This document shows positions 25,181 through 38,095 of a stretch of DNA of 64,000 nucleotides, piece by piece (the first letter of the stretch is position 1; the number at the start of each line of letters is the position of its first letter). The translations under genes and the position numbers were made by a program. The DNA comes from Casuarina equisetifolia (Eukaryota; Streptophyta; Magnoliopsida; Fagales; Casuarinaceae). The notes below the pieces were generated by a model. The model had not been told where the DNA came from, ran no database searches, and saw only the letters and a program-made list of their open reading frames with translations. Where the stretch lies: assembly GCA_028551475.1 (NCBI GenBank), contig CM052354.1, positions 4,447,391-4,511,390 on the forward strand, read 5' to 3'.

Positions 25181-26211
25181 CAAATTGATTACATCATGAT
25201 AGTTTAATATATTGTTGGGAGTAATTCTAAGGTGATATATGGTTAGAAATTTGTCATATAATGCAAATTATGGATCATAATGTGATGGTTGTACAACTAA
25301 TAAATATTTGCTTTTATGCATAATTGTACAACAATAGATTTTCTATAAAAAAAATTATAATAAAACAAACATTTTTTGTTTACACTTAACATATACACTA
25401 CCATTTACTATTTCTATAAATACTTACATTTTTCAAATTAGTAGCAACATAATAGTTTAATACATTTTTGAGTGTACTTCCAAGGTGATATAAAGTTTGA
25501 AATTTGTCGTATAATACAAATTATGGATCAAAATATAATATTTTTATAACTAATAATATATGTCTTTATGTACAGAATAAGCACCAACATCATGTTTTTT
25601 GTAAAACAAAGTAACAATAGAAAAATCATTTGTACTTTATAATTAGCTTATACATTATAACTTACCATCTCTATAAATACTTTGTCTTTTAAATTGAAAA
25701 CAATATGATAATTTGATATATTTTCAAGTGTACTTTTAGGGTAAGGTAAGTTTGAAATTTGATATATAATGTAAATTATGGATTAGAATATGATGTTTGT
25801 ATGATTAAGACCATTCGTCATTGTATACATAAGTAGCACCAACAACAATTTTTCTTTTTTGCAAAGTAAAGTTATAATAAAACAAAACTTTTTCAAATTA
25901 TACTTACAATTTACATTACGATTCATAGTTTTTATAAATACTTCATCTTTCAAATTGACATCAACATGATAGTTTAATATATTTTTGAGTGTATCTTTAG
26001 GGTTATGACAATATAAGGTTGGAAATTTGTCCTATAATCAAATTAAAAATCAAAGCATATTGTTTGCACAACTAATAATATTTGTCTTCATATATACAAT
26101 TGACCCTAACAACAGATTTTCTATGAAAAATGTACAACAAAACAAATACCTTTTTAATTTATAATTAGTTTGTACATTACCATTTATATTGTTTATGAAC
26201 ACTCCATCCTT
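25181..26211. repeat. Tandem satellite, four units of 253-261 bp
   Basis: Unit starts aligned on CAAATTGA/CAAATTAG fall at about 25181, 25434, 25691, 25951 and 26212 (the last just begins). Each unit repeats, in order, a TAGTTTAATATATT-like phrase, GGTTAGAAATTTGTC-like, ATTATGGATCA-like, an ACAACTAATAA-like phrase and a CTATAAATACTT-like end. Units are diverged, so the array is not recent. It ends about 270 bases before the probable start of the TPS leader. Confidence 0.9.
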
Positions 26212-26749
26212 CAAAATCTTACAACTCTTACATTATCTATTAAAGAGTAAGGATGAGCCAAACTTGAAGTCCAACAATAATTGGAGTTCATTAAATAATC
26301 GTTTAGGGCATCAGGACAGTGCCCATCAAACTAATAAACAAACATCCTATTTCCCCGAGCGTGTGCCCACGCGCGAAAACCACAGCTGGAGTTTACCCAG
26401 GGAGGCTAATCATAACTTAGCGAAGACTAAACCATGGTTAACAGAGATGGAAAAGCACTGTTCTTTGTTCCTCGTTGAATCACTCATCATTCGTTCATAC
26501 CCACTCACAGTCACACTCAGGAACGAAGAGAGAGATACAGAGAGAGAGAGAGAGAATCAAATTCTTTGAATAAAGACAGCCCATCCCACTTCTTGTCGGA
26601 TGCAAGAGGAGGAATTGCAACGAGCTCTGTACAAACCGGGAGTAAAAGATAAGGCCTGCGGCTGGAGTTGTGACAAAGGAGAGAGAAAGAGGAGGAGGGA
26701 ATCTTTGGTTTGTACAGGCTTCCATACACACGCTTTTCTTCCTTCAAGG

Positions 26750-27320
26750 GTAAGTTCATTGGCTTGTTTACCACCATAAAGCTTTATCTTTCTTGGTCCT
26801 TCTTTCCTTTTCTTTCATGTTGCACGCCCACTATCTGCTACTTTTGCTCTGCTCCCACTTGGGTTTAAAGTGTGGCTGCATCTTCTACTGCTTTGCTAAG
26901 TTGACTCCCTCTAAAAAGCTTCGAATTTTTTTATTTTTTAAATATGTGGAGCCTGTGTTCGTTATGCATTTGGAATTTTTGAGCTGCTTTTGGGACTTTT
27001 TGGTGTAGATAAACCGTCTAAACATTGTTCTTTTTCGGCGAGTTGCTGTGTTATTGGAGTCTGGAGGTAATTTTGCCAACACTGTTGCTTAATATCTTCA
27101 GATTTCTTCTGGGTTCTTCAAATCTGTCATTTAAATCATGAAGAGTAGCTTATTTTTTCTTTTTAATCTTCTTTGAGATTCATGTATGGTAGGAATTCTG
27201 CCTGTTTAGGCTTTCGAAATTCTGAATCATGTAAGGAATCTGAGAGGCTTAGTTTTTATGCGTGTGCATTTATTTGCTTAGGTTCTCATTCTAGTCTGTA
27301 TTTGGGTTTGTTTTCTGCAG
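26750..27320 (+). other. Intron in the 5' leader of the TPS gene
   Basis: A donor (CAAGG|GTAAGT at 26750) and a pyrimidine-rich acceptor (TTTTCTGCAG ending at 27320) bracket 571 bases that lie wholly before the start codon. The leader exon upstream holds a short GA run (about 26537-26555). A leader intron upstream of a large first coding exon is common in class II TPS genes. The transcription start is not visible from sequence alone. Confidence 0.6.
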
Positions 27321-27395
27321 AACCTGATTGGAAGGAATCATTAAGCCCTCTTTGTGCTCCCAGCAGACGAAAGAGTATTATTTTTCGTCATTATA

Positions 27396-30300
27396 ATGGT
27401 TTCTAGGTCTTATTCTAACTTACTGGATCTTACTTCCGGTGACTCTCCAACTTTTGGTCGTGAGAGGAAGAGGCTTCCTCGGGTGGCAACTGTCGCCGGA
27501 GTGTTGTCGGAGCTAGAAGACGAGAGTGCTGGCTCTGATGCTCCATCATCTGTCGCTCAAGATCGGGTGATCATTGTGGGTAACCAGCTTCCTCTCAGGG
27601 CACATCGAGGTGATAATGGAGCGTGGAACTTTAGCTGGGATGAGGACTCACTTCTTTTGCAACTTAAAGATGGCCTTGCAGAAGATGTAGAAGTAATCTA
27701 TATCGGCTGCCTTAAGGAAGATATTGACGTCAGTGAGCAAGATGATGTGGCCTCAACTTTGCTTGAGACTTTCAAATGCGTACCAGCATTTATCCCTTCT
27801 GATCTTTTTAGCAAATTCTATCATGGATTCTGTAAGCAACATCTATGGCCTTTGTTTCACTATATGCTTCCTCTGTCACCGGATCTTGGTGGGCGGTTTG
27901 ATAGGTCCTTCTGGCAAGCTTATGTGTCTGTGAACAAGACATTTGCAGATAAGGTAATGGAAGTGATCAGTCCTGATGATGATTTTGTGTGGGTTCATGA
28001 CTACCATTTGATGGTTTTGCCGACATTTTTGAGAAAGAGGTTCAATAGGGTGAAGCTTGGATTCTTCCTTCACAGTCCATTCCCTTCATCTGAGATATAC
28101 CGGACACTTCCTGTGAGAGATGAGCTTCTAAGAGCTCTTCTAAACTCTGACCTCATTGGGTTTCATACGTTTGATTATGCTAGGCACTTCCTTTCTTGTT
28201 GTAGCAGAATGCTCGGGCTTTCTTATCAATCTAAGCGGGGCTATATTGGCCTCGAGTATTATGGTCGCACTGTGAGCATTAAAATTCTTCCTGTTGGGAT
28301 TCATATAGGCCAGCTCCAATCGGTTTTGAATCTTCCAGTGACTGAAGCCAAAGTTGCAGACTTACGAGATCAGTTTGCAGGTCAGACTGTTTTGCTTGGG
28401 GTGGATGACATGGATATCTTTAAGGGAATCAGCTTGAAACTTCTGGCCATGGAACAATTGCTCTTGCAACATCCTGATAAGAGGGGCAAAGTGGTTTTGG
28501 TTCAGGTTGCAAACCCTGCAAGGGGAAGAGGGAAGGATGTACAAGAAGTTCAATCTGAAACTACCGCCACAGTGAGCAGGATCAATCAGATATTTGGAAG
28601 GCAAGGATATAAGCCAGTTATCTTGATCGATACCCCACTTCAGTTTTATGAGCGAATTGCTTATTATGTAATTGCAGAGTGTTGTCTGGTTACAGCAGTT
28701 AGGGATGGAATGAATCTGATTCCATATGAATATGTTATATGCCGACAAGGAAATGAGAAACTAGACCAGACCTTAGGGCTAGACCCATTAAAGCCAAAAA
28801 AGAGTATGCTGGTGGTATCTGAGTTTGTTGGGTGCTCTCCATCACTAAGTGGTGCAATTCGAGTAAACCCATGGAACATTGATTCTGTAGCTGAAGCTAT
28901 GGATTCGGCCCTAATATTCTCTGAGTCCGAAAAACAGTTGAGGCATGAGAAGCACTATAGGTATGTCAGCACGCATGATGTTGCATATTGGGCTAGGAGC
29001 TTTTACCAAGATCTTGAAAGGGCATGTAGGGATCATGTGAGAAGAAGGTGCTGGGGAATTGGTTTTGGTTTAGGGTTTCGAGTAATTGCTTTGGATCCAA
29101 ATTTCAGAAAGCTTTCAGTTGAGCATATTGTTTCAGCTTATAAAAGGACCAATAACCGAGCAATTCTTTTAGACTATGATGGTGCTTTGGTACAGCCTCG
29201 TTCTGTCAGTACAATTGCTATTATTGAAGTGGTTGAAATCTTAAACAGGCTGTGTAGAGACCCGAAAAATGTTGTGTTCATTGTTAGCGGGAAGGACAGA
29301 AAGACTCTGTCCGAATGGTTTTCCTCCTGTGAAAAGCTTGGGATTGCAGCAGAACATGGTTATTTTGTCAGGTACACACTTTTTTTTCTCCTACTAAAAA
29401 TTGATCTATATAAAGCTTGACTCTATTCGTTCTGGTTCTGCATGTCTTTTGGGAAAAAGTGCAAGAATGAAGCACAGAATACACTTGAAATGTCACTGGT
29501 TCAGTCTAGTGTTCTTTGTTGAACAAATTGCCAAACTAGCTGCCCCTAAACCTATAATTAAATTGAATTAACTGCAGTCTGCACAGCTTAGCTTTGGCGT
29601 GGTAGTAATGAGATGTACTTGGACTTGGGTCGTGGTTGTTAGTTGTTGAAAAATGATGGCTGAAGTTTGTGTTTTCATGTTAGTGAAAAAGCTAATGTCT
29701 ACGGCATCCGAGTTTAGTTGGGTGATTGATGCCCACATCCTCATGGAATAAGTGGCAGTAGGATCTTCTTTTATATGTATTTGCTTTATTACTTAAATTT
29801 GGATTCCTAACATTGACCCTCTATTTGGGGTTTACTTCATGTTTGTACATTTCACCATCAACTTGAGTTCAGTTGCCATGTGAACGTCAAGAACTCGATC
29901 ATTATGCTGAAAGCCCTAAAGCTGAAGGCTAACTGACTCCCATTCTATTCAAACTAGAACCAGTATCTGGACCCGCTTAAGTTCAAACCCCTGCCACAGT
30001 CCCGGGTCATGGCAGTGGAGGATGGTGGACCGGTTTCACTTTGAGAAGTCCAAACACCCCTTAAATGACAAACCTGAAAGATCTTAATATTGCTTATATT
30101 ACTTTTCGATACATAAAGTTTACTGACCATATTTCTGATCAGGGATCACCTTCTATATTAAGCTTCGATAAATGTGTATTTTCCGGGACTTGCTGAGTCT
30201 CAAAACTTCATCTGGGCTTGGCTTACTGGCTTTTGAATACTGAAATTGTCTATATTGTCGTGCTTATTTTGATAAGGTAGAAAGATAGGTTTCTGTTTGC

Positions 30301-32795
30301 TTTATGGATTGTTAGAAACTGAGCCAAGTTAATCATTTTGTTATTTTTGATTGTTCTCTGATTTTAAGTTAGTGGTGCATGGTGTTATTGAGTTTTTCAT
30401 TCATGGCCAATTTAATTGTGTTGCTAAAGTAAAAGTACTGCAGCCGATCTTGGTTTTAGAAATGGGCTCATAGTAATAGTATAAAGATCTAGACGAGAGT
30501 GTAGAATGTGGTCTTGCCTCTATCACACCACAAAAGGAAGCGTAAGGGTTTTATTATTGCTCAGAAGACATTTGTGCATGAATCTTTTCTGTATTGAATG
30601 AGTTAATTTCATAAGCAGTTACTCGTGTTGTATGTTAATAATCACCAAAGTCGTTCTAGATTTCCACGGTGTGTAAGATAACTCAGTTAAACCTAAAAGT
30701 TAGTTCATGAATTTGGGGGACAAATTCAGATTTAAACATTACCCAAATCCTATATCTCTCTCGTGTAGGACTATATTTCTAAACATCCCCCCACACAATG
30801 AAGGAACTCCAATTGAATAGGGTTTAAAGTAAATTTATCTTGCGCTTTGATACCATGTAAGAAAGTACAAAGTTCAATCCAAAAGCTAGTTCATGAGTCA
30901 GGAGGATAAATCCATATTTATACATCACCCAAGTCTTGTATCTCTCAAAAGTGGGACCATATTCCGTAGCACAGTGACATAATAAAATGAAACCAGCATA
31001 TGGTTGTTCAAGTATCTGTTGTGAGACCATTGTAATCTAAATCACAGCTGGGCCCTTAGTGGATTTCATTTCTAACTTTAAATATAATATCTGTTGGGAT
31101 ATAACCCACCTTTTACCAACGAAGCCAAGGTGAATAGAACCTGTGATTATCATGATTTGTAGGGATCACTTGTTTCTTCTATTCCTTCATAATGTCTATT
31201 ATTTTCCACTTTTATTCTCAGATTAAATTCTTTCACAAAATTGTGAAAGAAGGAACATTATCCAAATCCCCGACCATATATGCGTTTTACAATTCGATTG
31301 TTGTTCTCTTTCAGGCCAAATCAAGGGGCAGAGTGGGAAACCTGTGTTTCTGTGTCAGATTTTGATTGGAAACAAATTGCTGACCCTGTAATGCAATTAT
31401 ATACTGAAACAACTGATGGTTCTACGATAGAGACCAAGGATAGTGCTCTTGTTTGGAATTACGAGCATGCAGATCGAGATTTTGGTTCATGTCAGGCAAA
31501 GGAGCTTCTCGATCACCTAGAAAGTGTTCTTGCCAACGAGCCAGTTTCTGTCAAGAGTGGCCAGCACATTGTAGAAGTTAAACCTCAGGTAGGTGATAGA
31601 GTTCTTTTTCCTTGTATCAATCTATAATGAGTTGTACTGAGGTATTACAGCTGAATAATTGGTAGTGAACATCAATTTCTATTGTTCTTGTTCCTTTAGC
31701 TAATGCCTTAAAATCTTGCCTTCTTGATGGGAAAGGAGAAAACACCCTGGGACTTTTGTGAAGATAGATAATTTTTGTTGTGTGGGCTGGTTCTCAATCA
31801 CCCTGGTTCATAATGTTTCCTTTTCTGTATCATCTTTATCAACATGGATTGCAAATCTAAGTCAAACATGATATTTGTTTGTCTTTAGAATGAACAACCT
31901 CCACAGTCCAATGCCCAGGATGCGGCACTTTGTCTCCATCTATCACAGTCACACAAGATTTTGGATTAAGGGACTCTAGGAATAGTTTTATGTTGAACTG
32001 TGGAGTATGCTATATGTGAGTATGGTTTTATATTAGCTGGGGTTACATCTTGTCTTGCTAACAAGTTTTAGGATGAGCCTTTCTAATTTAATATGACATT
32101 AGAGCCTAGGATGCATCTCTACTTTGTAATCTCTTATCCCTTGAAAGTTGGGCTTCTTTTCACGTACAATGTTTATGTTAGTATGCATGTGATGAGAGTA
32201 TTAAAGGTATGGGTTATTTCACATCAGAAGTGAGAGGATGAGCTCTTAGCTTTATATGTATTAAGACTTTCCTGCCTAATACTTTAAGGTCTTGGGATGG
32301 GCTTTCTTATTCTAATATGAACTTATATTTTTGTGTGGTATCATCCAATCTTTTATTGCTCCCTGTTTCTTTGAATTACAGATAGTATAGGATAAGTAAA
32401 ACCTTTTCTAGATTGAAAAACTTATATTGGCATAAATCTATGCTAAATTCTTTCTCTGTTTGTGACAACTACAGGGCGTTAATAAAGGCATTGTAACAGA
32501 GTATCTACTTTCAACTATGAAACAGAGGGGAATGCTACCAGATTTGGTTCTCTGCATTGGGGATGACAGATCAGACGAAGACATGTTCGAGGTGATAATG
32601 AGTGCGAAAGATTCCCTCTCACCAGTTGCTGAAGTCTTTGCCTGCACTGTTGGCCAGAAACCCAGCAAGGCCAAGTACTATTTGGAAGACACAACCGAGA
32701 TTTTGAGAATGTTGCAGGGCCTTGCCAATGCTTCAGAGCAGGCTGCTAAAATTACTCCCCAATCTTCTCAGCGATTGGTTATTGCTGAAGAGTAA
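27396..32795 (+). CDS. Class II trehalose-6-phosphate synthase-like protein (TPS8/9/10 type)
   Basis: A two-domain protein of 856 aa: an N-terminal glycosyltransferase-20 domain and a C-terminal trehalose-phosphatase-like domain. Class II members usually show little or no catalytic activity and are thought to act in sugar and energy signalling, including SnRK1-related control. Three coding exons join in phase: 27396-29371, 31315-31588 and 32475-32795. The start MVSRSYSNLLDL is the usual class II beginning; an upstream in-frame stretch lacks ATG. Landmarks are VHDYHLMVLPTFLRKRFNR, FFLHSPFPSSEIYR, GVDDMDIFKGISLK (about 335-348) and CIGDDRSDEDMFE. In VDDMDIFKG the Arg that binds UDP-glucose in OtsA (RLDYSKG) is Asp, as is usual for class II, while Lys343 is kept. 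The phosphatase motif reads D593-Y-D-G-A597 in place of DxDGT. Introns of 1943 and 886 bases both carry TRIM copies. Confidence 0.95.
30667..30976 (-). mobile_element. TRIM-like element in TPS intron 1
   Basis: Two related LTR-like blocks lie at 30672-30785 and 30855-30971, both starting TGTAAGA and ending in CA, with shared phrases such as TAGTTCATGA, TTACCCAA/CACCCAA and ATCTCTC. Next to the right block is GCTTTGATACCA (30843-30854), the reverse complement of a TGGTATCAAAGC primer site. Next to the left block is TCCCCCCACA, the complement of a purine tract. Flanks CGGTG (30667-30671) and CAGTG (30972-30976) look like a decayed 5-bp duplication. So it is a short element in minus orientation. 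Confidence 0.75.
31991..32317 (+). mobile_element. TRIM of LTR-B family in TPS intron 2
   Basis: The right LTR (32199-32317, 119 bp) aligns along its length with the middle LTR of the three-LTR element at 13959-14077. The left LTR is about 31991-32093. The internal part (32094-32198) aligns with 13854-13958, including GTTGGGCTTC and TTTATGTTAGTATGCA. The primer site is decayed (TGACATTAGAGCC). No target duplication remains, so this is an old copy. Confidence 0.75.
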
Positions 32796-35559
32796 ATAGT
32801 TCGCCCTCTATCTTCTAGGATTCTATCACTCTTTTTGGCTTCATCTTGTGCCCATTTCCCTATGGGTATGTCTGTTCTGGTTGCAATGTAGCTCAATAGT
32901 TTGCAGGTTTTGTCTTGGCACTCTTTCGTGTGAAAAAGTGCTAGTCTTTTCTGTTCTTAGTAGGTAATCTGTACTTAAAATTTGTTGTTCATGTTATGCT
33001 ATTGGTCTGTTTATATGTTGGTTCTTATGAATCTTTTGTTGGTGAACGTGCCACAGGTTAGCAGTTGATTGTACAGGTCTCCTTGGGGCTTTTGCCAGGT
33101 TCTCACCTAAAGAAAATATAACTCATATTTGCTTTATGATCCTAAAAGAATTAGTTAAAATAATTGGAGTTTTTGGAAATCTAACAAATGGAAGTTAACT
33201 TTTTGAAGGGTCCTGATCTTCTGCATGATGAAGATGTTTTTCATTTTAGAGAATTTTTTGTAAAATTTAAGTAACCCAAGATAATTGACACTGATTTTGT
33301 TGTAAACCACTATGGGTTATGAATTTTGTAGATTCACTTAATATCATGTAAAATAAATTTTATTTTTTTCTTAAAAATTGACTTGTAAGAATAAGATATG
33401 TTTTTCATTTTAAATAACTTTCAAGTGGGGCAACTCATATACCAATCCTAACAATTATAAATAGTTGAGATTTCAAGATACATGTACCCACGGTATACCA
33501 ACCTTAGCAGGATCAATTGCCATGGGACTGAAATGAGGAGATTCCCATAAGCAGCAGGCTAGTTCTTCTTCTTATGTTTAGCCAGACATACAGCAATGTT
33601 TGGTAAGCCAAACCATTGAAATCCTTAGTCCCCCAGCTCAGTCTCAAAGGTGTATAAGCTCATAAAGCTCAATTCAGCCACAGATCAGGCCATCTTCAGT
33701 TTCATGTAGACATGTTCCAAGCCTTTGACACATGTTCAATTCTGAACACATGCTCATAAAGCTCATAAAGCTCAATTCTGAACACATGTTCCAAGCCTTT
33801 GACCCTTGAGCACTACTAAGAGGTTGGGGGCAGAGAGGCGACGGTACTTTTTTTTATTTAAGTGAATGGAATGTCATTTGGGTTCAAAGTTATATAGGAA
33901 TATATTAAATTTAGAATCCAATATTATATTGTAAACCACAAATTCCAAACCTAAAAACTAGCTCATAAGGTTGGACCTTTATGCCCTATGACTTGTACTA
34001 CAAATTAGACGAAAAAATTTCTGAAATTAAGTTTAATGAAAGAATGATCCTTCAACTTGCGGTTGCTGTTTTTTTTTTTTTTTGTGATTTTTAAGTTTAT
34101 CCATATCTATAAAAGTGATAAGAAAGAGATTCTCATCTTATACGCAAGTACCAAGCGTAAGTCATCAATAATCAGAGTTTCCTTATCTTTATTGAACTTC
34201 ATGGAGATTATCATGGAGAACTAAAAGCAAATTCCATAGATTGCTTCCAAGAGGGTTGTTTTAGATACCATTAAGCCGACTTCCTTAGGAGCATTTTGTT
34301 GTTATACGTGAGGTCCATTGGAGTGACTCGGCCCTGAGGCCCGTATGGGTGACCAGATCCATTGGAAAATGAATTAGTTAGACTAGGCTAAAAAGTTTTT
34401 TTTGGTTTATTAGAAGTTTATTCATGGTTTATTTAATATTAGGTTAAAGGTTTATTCTAAGATTAATAAAGTTATTGATCTTTGAAAGCATAGATAATAA
34501 CTGATGGCTTTTTATTAGTCTAAGAAATATTGAATTTGATTATTGTTATTTACTTTATCTTCAATAAGAATCTAAGGTTCATAATATGTTTTTCTTGTAT
34601 ACGTAGTTTATTTTGTAAATATGGGAATGCTTTTGTGTAAGAATTTAAAAGTTTAATCATAGATAAATTATTGAAAGACTACGTTCTCTTATAGGTTTGT
34701 CTAATTTCATAGTTGGTTTTGACATTGATTAGCACAACTATTAGCAATGACTATCCCTTTGTCAAATATGTTACGGTATTTGGGCCTCATGTTGGGTTAA
34801 CAAATAAAGTAAAGAAATGAATATAGTACAAAACGATGCTCTTAAAAGCCAATTTTGTGTAATTATAATTCATATGTTTGAGGAAATCTTGACTTATTGC
34901 AAAAATGATAGTGATAGAAGTAAATCATGGTATTTTTTTTTTTTGAACTTCTAATGTTTAATGTCTTTACCCAATTTTGGTTGGTGGAAAGGAAATAAAG
35001 AGGATGGGGGAGGGGAATGGTATCAACTAGTTCAATCATGTCAATTTTTAACGATTTGGACATGCCAACTCATATCTCCAAAAGTTAATACCCCACGTCC
35101 ATTCAAGTGAGCCTGATTGAGGGTTGTTCCCCTGCCTTTTCCAATGTGTTGTTTTCGGCATATATGTGTATATTTGCTTAGAAGAACCAATTGAGACTTT
35201 TTGGCTTACAATTTAAATAGTCCTTAGTTGTATTAGGTGACACTAGTTTGTCAACCAAAATTGACAAAGAAATAAAAGGTCATGATAATTATTATCATTG
35301 TACTAATTGATACACAATAAGATATTAACGCTGTAAAATCTTAAATAATATTTTTTAATGAAATAGTTATCCTTGTCTTATATTTTGCAATTTTTTTGAT
35401 AAGATAATAGAAAATTTCTTAATAAACAGATCAAAACACTAGGTGACATTAACGTTATCTTTTTATTTGATGCCAAACACCCACACAAGGAATAGGATAA
35501 ATAGAAATATATACTATTTGCCAACTTTTTAACATAAGTGAAAAATTAGTGTAGAGAGC
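32796..35559. other. TPS 3' UTR and intergenic region
   Basis: The first 250 bases or so are probably TPS 3' UTR. The rest is AT-rich without coding signal. A short local repeat of GCTCATAAAGCTCAATTC and related phrases occurs at 33650-33780. Confidence 0.45.
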
Positions 35560-38095
35560 TTATGTTTTCATGTAATTGAATGTCAATGTCACCATATGGT
35601 GATTGATACCAACCATAACTTAATGTATAGGAAGATCTTAGTGTTAATGTGACATATTTAAAGATTGTCCATACATATTAATACTCACAACTTGTCCATG
35701 CGAACGCTTTGAGAGAGAAAGAGGATTGTATTACTTGAAAAAATGATCATGTAATAGTTACTTATTTTTTTTTATTTCTTAAATTTAAGTTAAAAAAACC
35801 TTAAGATCTTCTAAATCTTTTACAAATTTAGAAGTTAAATATTTATTAATGCAACATGAATATTCATTTATTATCAATTCAATAGTTCATTAATTAGATA
35901 TTGAGTTTGATAATCCATAATTTCTAAACCACTTCTATCGTGTTGGCTTATAATTAGCACATTTTTTTTACTCCTTTTCTCTCTACCTTATCATAGGTGG
36001 GGATATGGAGAGTTTGTTTCTCAACCACTAACACTTCTTCCTATTCTCAAAGGATAGTGGTTACACGTGGGAGCGGTTTTGAATTTTGAAATTGAGAAAA
36101 AAAATGTGCTAATTATGAGCCACATCTAACAACTTCTATCTTAAAACAAAATTGGATACTTATTTATTAACTCATTTTACAACCCTAACTATCATTTTAT
36201 AAATTGTCAATTTTTTTATATATATTTATGTAGTATAAAACATAGAACGGGGACCTTTTTCATTTGTGTACTTTTTCTGCATGTGCCGGCACAACACCGC
36301 CGTATTAGACATGCAACAGCTTCTGTCTTAATTAACTGTTGACCACATTGTTGTCAGCTTTAAGAAGTCCACCTCTCGAGCCCCGCGGCAACGAGTTGGC
36401 ACGGCTCCGTGCATTTATTGCGTTTTACCAACCCATTTACTACTCTGACCACTACTAATGCTCCTCGAGGATCTACCGGGATTTTAGTAAACTTAAACCT
36501 TAAGTTTTGTAATATTTTGGAGAATATTAGTTTTCGAGCTTCATTCTCTAACAAATGAAGATTTCAAAAGGAAATATTTTATATTCTTTTAAAATAAAAT
36601 AAAAACACCGTTGCAAGTATGACAAAGCACCTTGTATTCAAGAATTTCAAAAATATTAAAAGAAAAAGGACAAAAAAGGTACATTTTTTTAATTTAAAAA
36701 TAGATATAATACCTTGACACACTTTATTAATAAAAACAAGATGAAATTAAAAAATTATACTTAAACACTAATTATTGAGTTCATATGTTAGACAAACAGA
36801 GAGCAACATGTATGCTTATAACTCATAGAAGCCTATAATTTCTCTAAGCCAAATCCTGACTAATATTTTTGTCTATCATAGGTTTGAATCTCCTCTCTCT
36901 TCTTAGGTGCATGCATAAAAAAAAAAAAGCATATAATTACTTGGACTTAGTTAATTTTTCTTGAATGCATTCGCATAGGACATTAACAAGCCCAGTTGAT
37001 AAAAAATTTGCATGTTCTAAACTTAGTTTACATAATTTACTAATTTGTTCACACTCGAATTCCCTTTTCTAAATATGTGTTAAATGATAGTGTAAGGTGG
37101 CATCAAGTTTAGATATTTTTGTATTACATACTCCAAATGCCAAGGAGGTTTTCACGTCTTGATTGGATCACCCAATTGTTGTGGTACTTTTCTGGGAGAA
37201 TTCTCACTCAACGCTAAGTAATCAAATGAAAATGAGTTTCCATAATAGAAACGGTAATGAATGGGATGGGACGTCACATGGATTCCTTAGGCATTAATAT
37301 TTTTCTGTGGGTAGTTAACTTATGTTTTCTATAGGTAGTTAAGTGATGTTTTCATGTCAGTGTCACAATATGGTGATTGATAGCAAACATCACTTAATGT
37401 ACGAGATGGGGGGTTTTGTTGTTAGTTTCACACATTTAAAACCTGTCTGTACGTACAAATACACACTCATCCATACAAACAGGGAGGGAGGATTGTAATG
37501 GTTACTTATTCTATTATCTATTTTTGTTAAATAAAAAATACCTTGAGATCCTTTAAATTTCTTTTTTTAAATTTAGAAACCATATCTTTATTGAGTAACT
37601 TGAATGCCTATTTGTTAATAGATCAATAACTCAGTAATTATTTACTAAATTTGATACTCCATTGCTTCCAAACTCCTTTTGTCTTAAAAAAATTAAATAC
37701 CTATTTATTAACTCATTTTACAACCCTAATTATCATTTATAAATTTTCAAATTTTTTTATATTAATGTAATATAAAATACAGAACGTGGACCTTCTCTTT
37801 TTATTTACTTTTTCTGCATGTGCCAACTCGAAAGGAAATATTTTATATTCTTTTAAAATAAAATAGAAACACCTTTGCAAGTGGGATTATGTGCGTTGTT
37901 TTCAAGAATTTCAGATATTTTAAAAGAAAAGGAGGAAAAAAAAGCTTTGATTGGATCACCTAATCGCTGTCACTTTTCTGGTAGGATTCCCACTCAAAGG
38001 CTGAGCAATCAAATGAAAATGAGTTTCCATAGTATAGACGGTAATGAACGGGATGGAATGTCACGTGGACTGCTTAGGCTTTAATGAGTTTCAAT
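35560..38095. repeat. Imperfect direct segmental duplication
   Basis: Blocks 35560-36290 and 37330-37830 are collinear copies: ATATGGTGATTGATA, the GGATTGTA/GTTACTTATT stretch, TTATTAACTCATTTTACAACCC and TTACTTTTTCTGCATGTGCC all recur in order. A second pair, 37157-37290 and 37943-38092, shares GATTGGATCACC, AATCAAATGAAAATGAGTTT and GGTAATGAAYGGGATGG. A third shared piece is AAAGGAAATATTTTATATTC at about 36568 and 37831. Offsets differ (about 1770, 1263 and 786), so the copies have since gained or lost pieces. No coding signal in either. Confidence 0.8.

Noticed and set aside
36830..36935. Possible SINE with B-box-like GGTTTGAATCTCC and poly-A tail
   Set aside because: No acceptable A-box at the right distance; the A run may be unrelated.
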